From the NCBI GenBank assembly GCA_051004735.1, contig JBPCKA010000057.1:1-9858 (forward strand): a DNA stretch of 9,858 nt. The letters run 5' to 3'. This DNA is from Euzebya sp051004735 (lineage in GTDB: Bacteria > Actinomycetota > Nitriliruptoria > Euzebyales > Euzebyaceae). Made by a program: the position numbers and the translations under genes. This document shows positions 4,923 through 9,858 of this stretch, in pieces. A model generated the notes under the pieces. The model ran no database searches and was not told where the DNA came from. It saw only the letters and a list, made by a program, of their open reading frames with translations. Positions within the stretch are counted from its first letter, which is position 1. Each line of letters opens with the position of its first letter.

Positions 4923-6185
4923 TTACGGCCCTAGCAGCACAAGAGGAACCACTGCGACGCCGTCGGGGCGGCGGTAGGCGCGCGGCCCCGTGTTCAGGAC
5001 GATGAGATCGATGACGCTGCCGGGGGCTCGGTCCCGAAGCCACAGGAGGTGGCGAACATCCTCATCGTTGACCGTTGCAGACAGCTTGACCTCGATGCCA
5101 AGCACATTCTCCGTATCGTCCTGAACGATGAGGTCAACCTCACGCGTGCCGTTGCGGTTGCGCAGGTGGAACGTGCTGCAGTCCTGGGCTTGGGCAAACG
5201 TGCGAACGGACAGGGTGGCCAGCGACTCGAACAGCGCGCCCAAAAGCTGCCCACCCCCGATGACCTCCACCGCGCCGGTATCGCCTCGAAGAAGGCTCTT
5301 CGCAGTCACCCGCAGCAGCCGCGCGGCCAACGCCGGGTCTGCAAGGTGATGCTTGGGAGCGCTGGTCAGCCTTTTGAAGTGGTTGCGTGTGGGTTGCCAG
5401 CCATTGATCTGGTCGAGGATCCTCAGGCGTGTGAGGAGATCGATGTAGGGCTGCACCGTCGTCTTTGCGGGCGGGCTGTCGCCCCTGACCGCGGCCCTGC
5501 GTATGGTTTCGAACGACGCGTTGGTGGACGTGGCCGCCGCGTAGGCCTGCAACCAGGCCATCACCGCCTCCGGGCGTCGTACCTGAACACCGAACTCGGG
5601 GAAGTCACGGTCCACGATGCGATCCAAATAGCCATCCAATTGGCGCTGGCGACTTCTAGGCAACAGACCACGCATGCCCGGGAAACCGCCCGCAACGATT
5701 TCTGTCACGTAGTCGGTCAGATCGTGGGAGGAGGTGCCGACCGCCTGAGCATCGCCTCGGAGCAGATCACCCATCGAGATTGTCCCGGTGCTACCAAGAC
5801 GCTCGGTGAGCGTCATGGGACGCATCCGAACCTGCACGATACGGGCTGCCCCCGAATGAGTGGACCCGGTGGGCGCACTACCGGTGAGCAAGAACCGGCC
5901 GGGGGAAGGGTCCTCATCAACTGCTCTGCGGACGGAGTCCCAGCAGCCGGGCAGCCGGTGCCACTCATCGACCAGCACCGTCGGAGGGTCCCCAGCCAGC
6001 AATGTTGGATCAGCCTCCAAGATGGACCGCTGCGCCGAATCGTCAAGCGACCAAACTGTTCGTGCGCGGCGTCTGGCGGTCACCGTCTTCCCAACTGCCT
6101 TGGGGCCGTCGATCAGAATCGCCGGCAATTCGGTCAACGAGTCCAACTCGTCATCGATAACCCGAGGCATGTAGACGTCCGCCAT
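4923..6185 (-). CDS. AAA_14/DUF4143 ATPase with PD-(D/E)XK-like C-terminus
   Basis: The 420-residue protein is a COG1373-type ATPase. Its AAA_14 domain has Walker A GPKAVGKT (27-34), Walker B VLVDEW with D73-E74, and a sensor strand FLLTGSAP (98-105). The middle part matches DUF4143 (HHLADPALAARLL). The C-terminal part has REVDLIVQ (348-355, D351) followed by VLGIEVKLS with E365 and K367, the spacing and residues of a PD-(D/E)XK nuclease-like fold common in this family. Length is normal and the frame intact. The biological role of these widespread single-gene ATPases is not settled; they are common in archaea and bacteria in mobile regions. The ATG at 6185 is preceded at 8 nt by TAGTGT, while Met6 (6170) has a GGCGGACG stretch upstream and is an alternative. 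Three 23-bp repeats lie directly upstream. Confidence 0.88.
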   Translation of the reverse strand: MADVYMPRVIDDELDSLTELPAILIDGPKAVGKTVTARRRARTVWSLDDSAQRSILEADPTLLAGDPPTVLVDEWHRLPGCWDSVRRAVDEDPSPGRFLLTGSAPTGSTHSGAARIVQVRMRPMTLTERLGSTGTISMGDLLRGDAQAVGTSSHDLTDYVTEIVAGGFPGMRGLLPRSRQRQLDGYLDRIVDRDFPEFGVQVRRPEAVMAWLQAYAAATSTNASFETIRRAAVRGDSPPAKTTVQPYIDLLTRLRILDQINGWQPTRNHFKRLTSAPKHHLADPALAARLLRVTAKSLLRGDTGAVEVIGGGQLLGALFESLATLSVRTFAQAQDCSTFHLRNRNGTREVDLIVQDDTENVLGIEVKLSATVNDEDVRHLLWLRDRAPGSVIDLIVLNTGPRAYRRPDGVAVVPLVLLGP

Positions 6186-6196
6186 CTACGTGGACA

Positions 6197-6265
6197 CTAC
6201 CGATCGCCGCCGATGGGCGCTACTGATCGCCGCCCATATACGCTACCGATCGCCCACGGTGGGCG
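6197..6265. repeat. Three 23-bp tandem repeats upstream of the ATPase gene
   Basis: Three consecutive 23-bp units lie at 6197-6219, 6220-6242 and 6243-6265. Each begins CTAC-C/T-GATCGCC and ends in a partly complementary stretch; in unit 3 this forms a perfect hairpin, CGCCCA-CGG-TGGGCG (6251-6265), and unit 1 ends in TGGGCG. As 23 is not a multiple of 3, they are not a coded peptide repeat. They start 12 nt upstream of the ATPase ATG. They may be operator iterons, or the multiple terminal repeats of an IS21-like element end: TGGACACTACC begins at 6191. Confidence 0.75.
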
Positions 6266-6321
6266 ACCAGCTTGCGGTTGGGCTCGTGGCTGGGCCGGCG
6301 CGTGCAGAACGTCTGGATCCT

Positions 6322-6357
6322 GGCCCACCCGGCCAACCCGGCCAACCCGGCGCACCG
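6322..6357. repeat. Four 9-bp imperfect tandem repeats
   Basis: The units GGCCCACCC, GGCCAACCC, GGCCAACCC and GGCGCACCG follow one another. A 9-bp period would code for a three-residue repeat (HPANPANPAH on +), but no supportable gene holds it. The rest of 6266-6426 shows no gene on either strand. Confidence 0.5.
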
Positions 6358-6426
6358 CGGCGGCCTCATCTGCCGCTCCTTTACCCAGCGTTTGCTGCTG
6401 TTGATGCGCAGGCCAACGACGGCCAG

Positions 6427-6514
6427 CAACGCTTGCATTTTTGGCGTGCGGCCCGCCAGAGTGGCGCTATGCCCAGCATCCAGATCAAGGACGTTCCGGA
6501 GGAGACGCACGGGG
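6427..6514 (+). repeat. Second copy of the vapB promoter and 5' end
   Basis: This 88-bp segment repeats 3336-3422 with three substitutions and one extra T in the T-run. It keeps TTGCAT (6433-6438), CAGAGT (6457-6462, spacer now 18 bp), the half-sites TGGCG (6442-6446), CGCCA (6454-6458) and TGGCG (6462-6466), and the start codon at 6469. Homology begins inside the left palindrome of the first copy and ends after codon 15. Confidence 0.9.
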
Positions 6515-6708
6515 GGACGGGTTCGGACACATCCAGGTGCCAGACAGGGTGGAGGTCAATGACCGATGAACAGGTCATCCTCAGCGGTGCCGACTGGATC
6601 CCCCTGGAGTTCAAAGCAAGCTGCCAGTTGCCCGATCGCAGCCGCGTCGGCGAACAACGGAATGTAGGTCCGGACGTGGCCGATCGCCCCACCGACGAGG
6701 TGAGGTGA
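6469..6708 (+). pseudogene. Truncated vapB copy reading into unrelated sequence
   Basis: The frame starts with the same 15 residues as the intact antitoxin (MPSIQIKDVPEETHG) and then leaves homology at GGTGSD, running on for a total of 79 codons through sequence unlike VapB. Only the first DNA-contact strand and part of helix one of the ribbon-helix-helix are kept, so it cannot dimerise or neutralise a toxin. No PIN gene follows. It is a remnant of a second vapBC locus or of a duplication from 3336-3422. The promoter and operator half-sites in front of it are kept and could still be bound by VapB. Confidence 0.75.
6556..6705 (-). pseudogene. Unrecognised coding-like fragment
   Basis: On the minus strand, just downstream of the HNH gene, a frame without start codon reads HLVGGAIGHVRTYIPLFADA, AAIGQLAACFELQGDPVGTA and EDDLFIGH before a TGA at 6558-6556. 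Its composition and codon usage look more like a real protein than the overlapping + strand reading. It continues open upstream into the end of the HNH gene in another frame, so its front is missing. I do not recognise the family. It may be a random open frame. Confidence 0.3.
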
Positions 6709-6712
6709 CGGA

Positions 6713-8350
6713 TCACAGCGGTAATCGGTCGGGGTGGGGGCGTGCCAGGTTCACGGTGCGTCGACAGTGGCTGCCGTCGGGTCTGGCCTTGCTCAGGGTC
6801 AGCCGCTGACCCTGATGGTCATAGATCAACCGCCAGTCCTGCGCATGGACCAGGCGGTGATGAAAGTTGCACAGCAGCCCGCCGTTGGCCTGATCAGTCC
6901 GTCCGCCATTACGCCAAAACTCGAAGTGGTGCAGATCACAATCAACCGGTGCCCGGCCACACATCTTCCCTTGTGCGGTGGGGAAACAACACCCACCGAA
7001 GGTCTGCTCGGCCGCCTTGTACTGGGCGTTGGTCCACACCCGGGTCTCACGACCCACGTCCAACACCATCCCGCTCGCACCCAACACCACACGGGTCAAT
7101 GCCGCATCACACGCGATCCGGCGTGCCTCTGCCGGCGACAGCGTGGTGCCATGACGGGTGCGGCCCGGCAACTCGGCGGTGTGGGTCAACGTCGACCATG
7201 GCACCGTCACCGACACATGCGGGCGTTGCCCCCGGCAACTGGGCAGATCGCCTACACGGGCGGCCCGCCGCACCAGATCACTGAACGCATCAGCTTGACG
7301 TTGTTCAAAGGAGCGTCGCTCCGAAGGTTCACAGTCTTTGTCATCAAAGGTCCGAAGGCTGTCCAGCAAGCTGAGCAGCAACTCATGCTCAGCGGTGGGC
7401 AACACCCACCGGCCCGCCCCCGCTCCGGTCTGGGCATCAGTCCAGGTTCGCACCGTCCGGGCGGCCTGCTGGGCCGCCTCAGCCCCCACCAACACCTCAC
7501 TGTCTGACGCACGACGACGTGCAGCCTCTGCCCCGATCTGCTCAGGAGTCTCACCCGCCCGGGCCCGACCCAACAACGCTGCCTGCCGATCCGCAGCCGC
7601 CTGTTCCGCCCGGACCGCCCGCTCCGCCGCCTCTCGGGCCACCCGCCGTTGCCGGTCCTGTTCTGCCTGGTCTGCCTCCGCCTGACGGGCGGCCGCCTGC
7701 GCCGCATCGGCCGCCGCCGCGACCGCTGCCTCCGCCCGTAATCGTTCCTGCTCAGCTTGCTCCCGCTCCGCGGCCCGACGAGTCCGTTCCGCCAAGTCGT
7801 GATCATGACGCTGTTGCTGCGCCGCCTCAACCAGCCCGACGGCATGACCACGAGAGATCTCACCCTGCTCCAACGATTCCAACACCGCAGGCAGCCCCTC
7901 CAACCTGGCCCCCAACCGGCACAACCGCGCCGCCTCCCCACCCGACAGGCCCATCCGGGCAGCCACCCATTCACTAGGACGACCAATCCCCTCAGCCAGC
8001 CCACACCCCGCCACCTCCGCCACACCAACCGCCCGCGACACCACCGCCAACACCAACCCGTCCACCCTGGACAGACCCGCCAAGACCGCCCCCACCACCC
8101 CGCCATCAACGCCTTGCTCCTCGCCCCCGAGATCGGTGCCCCCATCCAGCTCCTGCAGCCATGAGCCCACCACCCCCAAACCCTGCACCGCATGGGTCAG
8201 ACCCTCCAACACCTCTGCCACCACATGGCCCGACGTCAGATCCGCCGACCCGGCCTCAACGCCAGCACGACCAGACAGATCCTCAGCACCCACCACTGGC
8301 CTGGCGACCCCGTCACCAGTCCCGAACACGTCCCCGTTCCCGTACCTCAC
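6713..8350 (-). CDS. DUF222/HNH endonuclease, 13E12-repeat type, LexA-controlled
   Basis: The 545-residue protein has the DUF222 pattern at about 130-180 (MGLSGGEAARLCRLGARLEG, then ISRGHAVGLVEA) and a C-terminal HNH nuclease at about 464-503: CGRAPVDCDLHHFEFW, GGRTDQANGGLLCNFHHRLVH, with the HH pair at 474-475 and Cys at 464, 471 and 494 for structural zinc. Between them lies an unusually long Ala/Arg/Glu/Gln-rich helical stretch (about 187-298), likely a coiled coil. Family members are multi-copy in actinobacteria; their cut site and role are not known. The GTG at 8350 is the preferred start because it lies 7 nt after the -10 of an SOS-box promoter; in-frame TTG at 8386 and GTG at 8371 lie inside the -35 and the LexA box. 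Nuclease residues are intact. Confidence 0.9.
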   Translation of the reverse strand: MRYGNGDVFGTGDGVARPVVGAEDLSGRAGVEAGSADLTSGHVVAEVLEGLTHAVQGLGVVGSWLQELDGGTDLGGEEQGVDGGVVGAVLAGLSRVDGLVLAVVSRAVGVAEVAGCGLAEGIGRPSEWVAARMGLSGGEAARLCRLGARLEGLPAVLESLEQGEISRGHAVGLVEAAQQQRHDHDLAERTRRAAEREQAEQERLRAEAAVAAAADAAQAAARQAEADQAEQDRQRRVAREAAERAVRAEQAAADRQAALLGRARAGETPEQIGAEAARRRASDSEVLVGAEAAQQAARTVRTWTDAQTGAGAGRWVLPTAEHELLLSLLDSLRTFDDKDCEPSERRSFEQRQADAFSDLVRRAARVGDLPSCRGQRPHVSVTVPWSTLTHTAELPGRTRHGTTLSPAEARRIACDAALTRVVLGASGMVLDVGRETRVWTNAQYKAAEQTFGGCCFPTAQGKMCGRAPVDCDLHHFEFWRNGGRTDQANGGLLCNFHHRLVHAQDWRLIYDHQGQRLTLSKARPDGSHCRRTVNLARPHPDRLPL

Positions 8351-8357
8351 CCCATCA

Positions 8358-8386
8358 ACTATACCGAACACATGTTCGGATAGCAA
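8358..8386 (-). promoter_or_regulatory. SOS-box promoter of the DUF222/HNH gene
   Basis: On the minus strand TTGCTA (8386-8381) and TATAGT (8363-8358) are spaced by 17 bp. The spacer holds the LexA-type site CCGAAC-ATGT-GTTCGG (8379-8364), symmetric in all but its two central bases and matching the inner CGAAC/GTTCG of the actinobacterial consensus. Seven nt after the -10 comes GTG 8350, so the mRNA is probably leaderless. The same order and spacing occur at 242-278. Confidence 0.87.
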
Positions 8387-8404
8387 GAGAATCTTTGAGG
8401 ATTT

Positions 8405-8610
8405 CTAGGTGCAGATGATGCTGACGAAACCGGGTGCGCCGGAGCCGCCTGGCGTGGCTGTCGCCCCTGTGGGAGGCGCGCCACCGCCGCCACCGCCTCC
8501 GCGGCCCAGACCATTGCTGGTCGCCACGAGCTCGTCCCCGCCAGACCCGCCATTTCCACCGTCCGGAGGACCGCCCACCCGTGAAGGAGGTGGTGCCCGT
8601 CCCTCCTCCT
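8405..8610 (-). pseudogene. C-terminal remnant of a glycine-rich protein
   Basis: The minus-strand frame ending at TAG 8407-8405 reads GGNGGSGGDELVATSNGLGR, then seven Gly, APPTGATATPGGSGAPGFVS and IICT. A Gly-rich run closing in a short hydrophobic strand is the form of the C-terminal glycine-rich domains of secreted or phage-tail-like proteins. Upstream of about 8610 the frame becomes Pro/Arg-rich and overlaps the start of the Uma2 remnant on the other strand, so the front is lost. The stop lies 19 nt before the -35 of the HNH promoter. The opposite strand is a Pro-rich frame that I take as its shadow. The family is uncertain. Confidence 0.4.
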
Positions 8611-8655
8611 CCAGATTCTGGCCGTAGTCCTGCCGATGCCTGCCAGGCGTCTCGG

Positions 8656-9138
8656 ATGGCGGTCTCGAGGTCGCGGCACCGTCTGGTCCTTGCGGGAGCG
8701 TTCGTGGGTGAGCGGGTGGAGCTGCTCGCCGGCGCGCTGATCGAGGCGGGCCGGCAGGGCAGTCGACACGCGTGAGTCTCAACCGAGCTGGGGGAAGTCC
8801 TGACACTGGCCCTGCACGACCAGCACAAGGTGCGGCAAGGGAAACCCTTGGCCGTCGACGGCGAAAACGAACCCGAGCCAGATCTGGCCGTGACCGACGC
8901 GACGGGGCCGGATCAACACCCCTCCACCGCGGCGCTGCTCATCGAGGTGGCCCAGACGACACAACGACTTGATCTGGGCGAGAAGTCGCAGCGGTACGCC
9001 GCCGCGTCGGTCCACACCTACGTCGTCTTGGACCTGCCGAACCGACGGGCAGTGGTCCACACCGGACCGTCCTCGGTGGGGGTACTGAACCCAAGGGCTG
9101 CGCACATCATTGCACACGCAGGGTGTTATGGTGTGGGA
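8656..9138 (+). pseudogene. Uma2-family (PF05685) endonuclease, broken by in-frame TGA and 3' truncation
   Basis: From ATG 8656 the frame gives AGAFVGERVELLAGALIEAG and RQGSRHA, the Uma2 N-terminal strand pair, then a TGA at 8773-8775 (codon 40). In the same frame it continues ELGEVLTLALHDQHKVRQGK, EPEPDLAV, TAALLIEVAQTTQRLDLGEK and SQRYAAASVHTYVVLDLPNR, the Uma2 core with the PD...E part of a PD-(D/E)XK nuclease (D76, E97). Homologues often have Arg or another residue where the TGA stands, which would fit a CGA-to-TGA change. After VVHTGPSS homology ends, about 50 residues early, and the frame runs without stop into the PIN gene at 9139. Translation restarting at GTG 8830 would give a 253-residue Uma2-PIN fusion. 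Confidence 0.75.
9124..9138 (+). promoter_or_regulatory. Extended -10 promoter of the PIN/antitoxin pair
   Basis: TGT-TATGGT (9124-9132) is an extended -10 (TGn plus hexamer), followed by 6 nt and ATG 9139, the same leaderless spacing as the other TA operons. No good -35 is seen at 16-18 bp. It lies in the end of the Uma2 remnant, so the PIN gene need not depend on upstream transcription. ACAC-N5-GTGT (about 9113-9125) may be an operator. Confidence 0.5.
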
Positions 9139-9591
9139 ATGCGCGTTGTCGTCGACTCGTCCTCGCTGATCTCCCTGGCGTGGTCGGGGCAGCTCGATCT
9201 GCTCCGCGTCATGCCCCTCGAGGTCGTGATCCCCCCCGGCGTGTACGCGGAGGTCGTGACCACCGCCCTCGACCGCGGTCACGCCGACGCGGCCGCCATC
9301 GAGACGGCGTTGCAGGGCGCGGAGGTGGCAGTGTCGGCCAGCAGCGGCAGCGTTGATGACCACGTGGTCGCCGCCGCCGCCGTCGAGGGGCTGGTCCTCA
9401 CCAACGACCAGGTGCTGGGACGGCGGGCCTCAAACCTCGGTGCGCGCTGGTTGCGGACCGCCGACCTGGTGGTGCTGCTGCACGGGACGCGCGCGATCGA
9501 GGGGGCCAGGGCAAGGGCGGCCCTCATCGCCCTGCAGACCGCGGGGCGCATCACCACCGAACTACGGGACGCCTACCTGGAGGAACTGTGA
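9139..9591 (+). CDS. PIN-domain toxin, first gene of a toxin-antitoxin pair
   Basis: The 150-residue protein begins MRVVVDSSSLISLAWSGQLD with D6 in the PIN position, then VVIPPGVYAEVVTTAL (E38), SVDDHVVAAAAVEGLVLTND with D73/D74 and D90. This is the arrangement of the DUF3368-like PIN proteins that sit before UPF0175-type antitoxins. The ATG at 9139 is chosen because it opens the PIN fold and follows the -10 at 6 nt; the frame itself stays open upstream into the Uma2 remnant. The TGA at 9589-9591 overlaps the ATG of the antitoxin by one base. A C-terminal helical part (GARARAALIALQTAGRITTE, LRDAYLEEL) is typical. Presumed function is RNA cleavage. Confidence 0.8.
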   Translation: MRVVVDSSSLISLAWSGQLDLLRVMPLEVVIPPGVYAEVVTTALDRGHADAAAIETALQGAEVAVSASSGSVDDHVVAAAAVEGLVLTNDQVLGRRASNLGARWLRTADLVVLLHGTRAIEGARARAALIALQTAGRITTELRDAYLEEL

Positions 9592-9858
9592 TGGCCGAAA
9601 CCGTCCGGATCAACGCCACGATGGATGCCGACCTGCTGCGTCGCATCGACGCCTACGCAAACGCCCATCTGGAGGACCGGTCCACGGCCCTGCGACAGCT
9701 GGCCGACTTCGCCCTGCGGGAACTGGCCATGCGCGACGCCCTGGACGCCTATAGGGGTGGACGGGTCTCGCTGCGGGAGTTCGCCCGCGTCCTGGCCGTC
9801 GATGTGTGGACCGCCCACGACCTGCTCCGCGCACACGGCGTCGCCGTCGCCCAGGGCG
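9591..9858 (+). CDS. Ribbon-helix-helix/UPF0175-like antitoxin (runs off right edge)
   Basis: The 89 visible residues start MAETVRINATMDADLLRRID, a ribbon-helix-helix N-terminus (3-47), followed by ALDAYRGGRVSLREFARVLA and VDVWTAHDLLRAHGVAV, the small helix-turn-helix seen in UPF0175 antitoxins (about 50-85). It is translationally coupled to the PIN gene (TGATG). The stop is beyond the window, but in the family little remains after this point. It would neutralise the PIN protein and repress the operon; the order toxin-then-antitoxin is the reverse of the other pairs here. Confidence 0.75.
   Translation, partial: MAETVRINATMDADLLRRIDAYANAHLEDRSTALRQLADFALRELAMRDALDAYRGGRVSLREFARVLAVDVWTAHDLLRAHGVAVAQG

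Noticed and set aside
4760..5005. + strand frame with a short helical start (RRQQLRAKANLAF)
   Set aside because: Only about 25 residues look protein-like; the rest is low complexity and overlaps the ATPase gene. Too little to call a gene.
6197..6265. CRISPR array
   Set aside because: The units are directly adjacent tandem repeats without unique spacers; no cas gene is present in the window.
5049..6404. 451-codon + strand frame opposite the ATPase gene
   Set aside because: It is the antisense of a gene with clear Walker and DUF4143 motifs. Its own translation has no recognisable domain and runs into the tandem repeats.
6734..8164. Pro/His-rich + strand frames opposite the HNH gene
   Set aside because: Complement of the Ala/Arg-rich coding sequence; no start signals or motifs.
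7252..8193. 313-codon minus-strand frame inside the DUF222/HNH gene
   Set aside because: It is a shifted reading of the HNH gene, very rich in Arg, Trp and Gly.
8409..8627. + strand Pro-rich frame in front of the Uma2 remnant
   Set aside because: Poly-Pro complement of the Gly-rich minus-strand reading, which has the more natural end (stop after a hydrophobic strand).
1..9858. tRNA, rRNA or other structural RNA genes
   Set aside because: No clover-leaf, CCA end or rRNA-like segment was seen by eye on either strand; a covariance search was not possible.

Overview
The window is high-GC DNA with actinobacterial traits: a DUF222/HNH endonuclease of the 13E12-repeat type, 16-bp SOS boxes of the mycobacterial/actinobacterial LexA pattern, frequent GTG starts, and several genes whose start codon lies only 6-7 nt after a -10 box (leaderless transcription). 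The genus cannot be told from the sequence alone. Nothing here looks like core housekeeping. It is an accessory, defence and toxin-antitoxin (TA) island with many decayed remnants.

Layout. 1-278: the 5' end of a minus-strand gene with an SOS-box promoter, diverging from a very small lipoprotein gene (352-510, +). 627-2035 (minus): two TA pairs, a MazE/MazF-like pair and a DUF433 antitoxin with a DUF5615 PIN-like toxin, both antitoxin-first with overlapping stop/start codons. 2098-3324: a graveyard holding the C-terminal part of a COG2865-type (Schlafen AlbA_2/ATPase) regulator, a frameshifted and deleted IS256-family transposase, and a frameshifted fragment of a LuxR-type regulator. 3328-3989 (+): an intact VapB/VapC pair with a clear promoter and operator-like half-sites. 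4177-4687: a minus-strand AbrB-like antitoxin-type gene divergent from an unrecognised + strand ORF. 4923-6185 (minus): an AAA/DUF4143 ATPase with a PD-(D/E)XK-like C-terminus, with three 23-bp tandem repeats in front of it. 6427-6514: a second, orphaned copy of the vapB promoter and first 15 codons. 6713-8350 (minus): a complete DUF222/HNH gene with the same SOS-box promoter layout as the gene at the left edge. 8405-8610 (minus): a glycine-rich C-terminal remnant. 8656-9138 (+): a Uma2-type nuclease gene broken by an in-frame TGA and truncated into the following gene. 9139-9858 (+): a toxin-first pair, a PIN-domain protein and a ribbon-helix-helix/UPF0175-like antitoxin that runs off the window.

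How it fits together. Four TA pairs (three PIN or PIN-like, one MazF) would reduce loss of the region through post-segregational killing and autoregulation. Two LexA-controlled genes at either side tie the ends to the DNA-damage response. The transposase, regulator and nuclease fragments show repeated insertion and deletion. The strongest sequence-level observations are the pair of matching SOS-box/leaderless promoters, which move the HNH start codon to 8350, the duplicated vapB control region, and the Uma2 fragment that runs in frame into a PIN gene.
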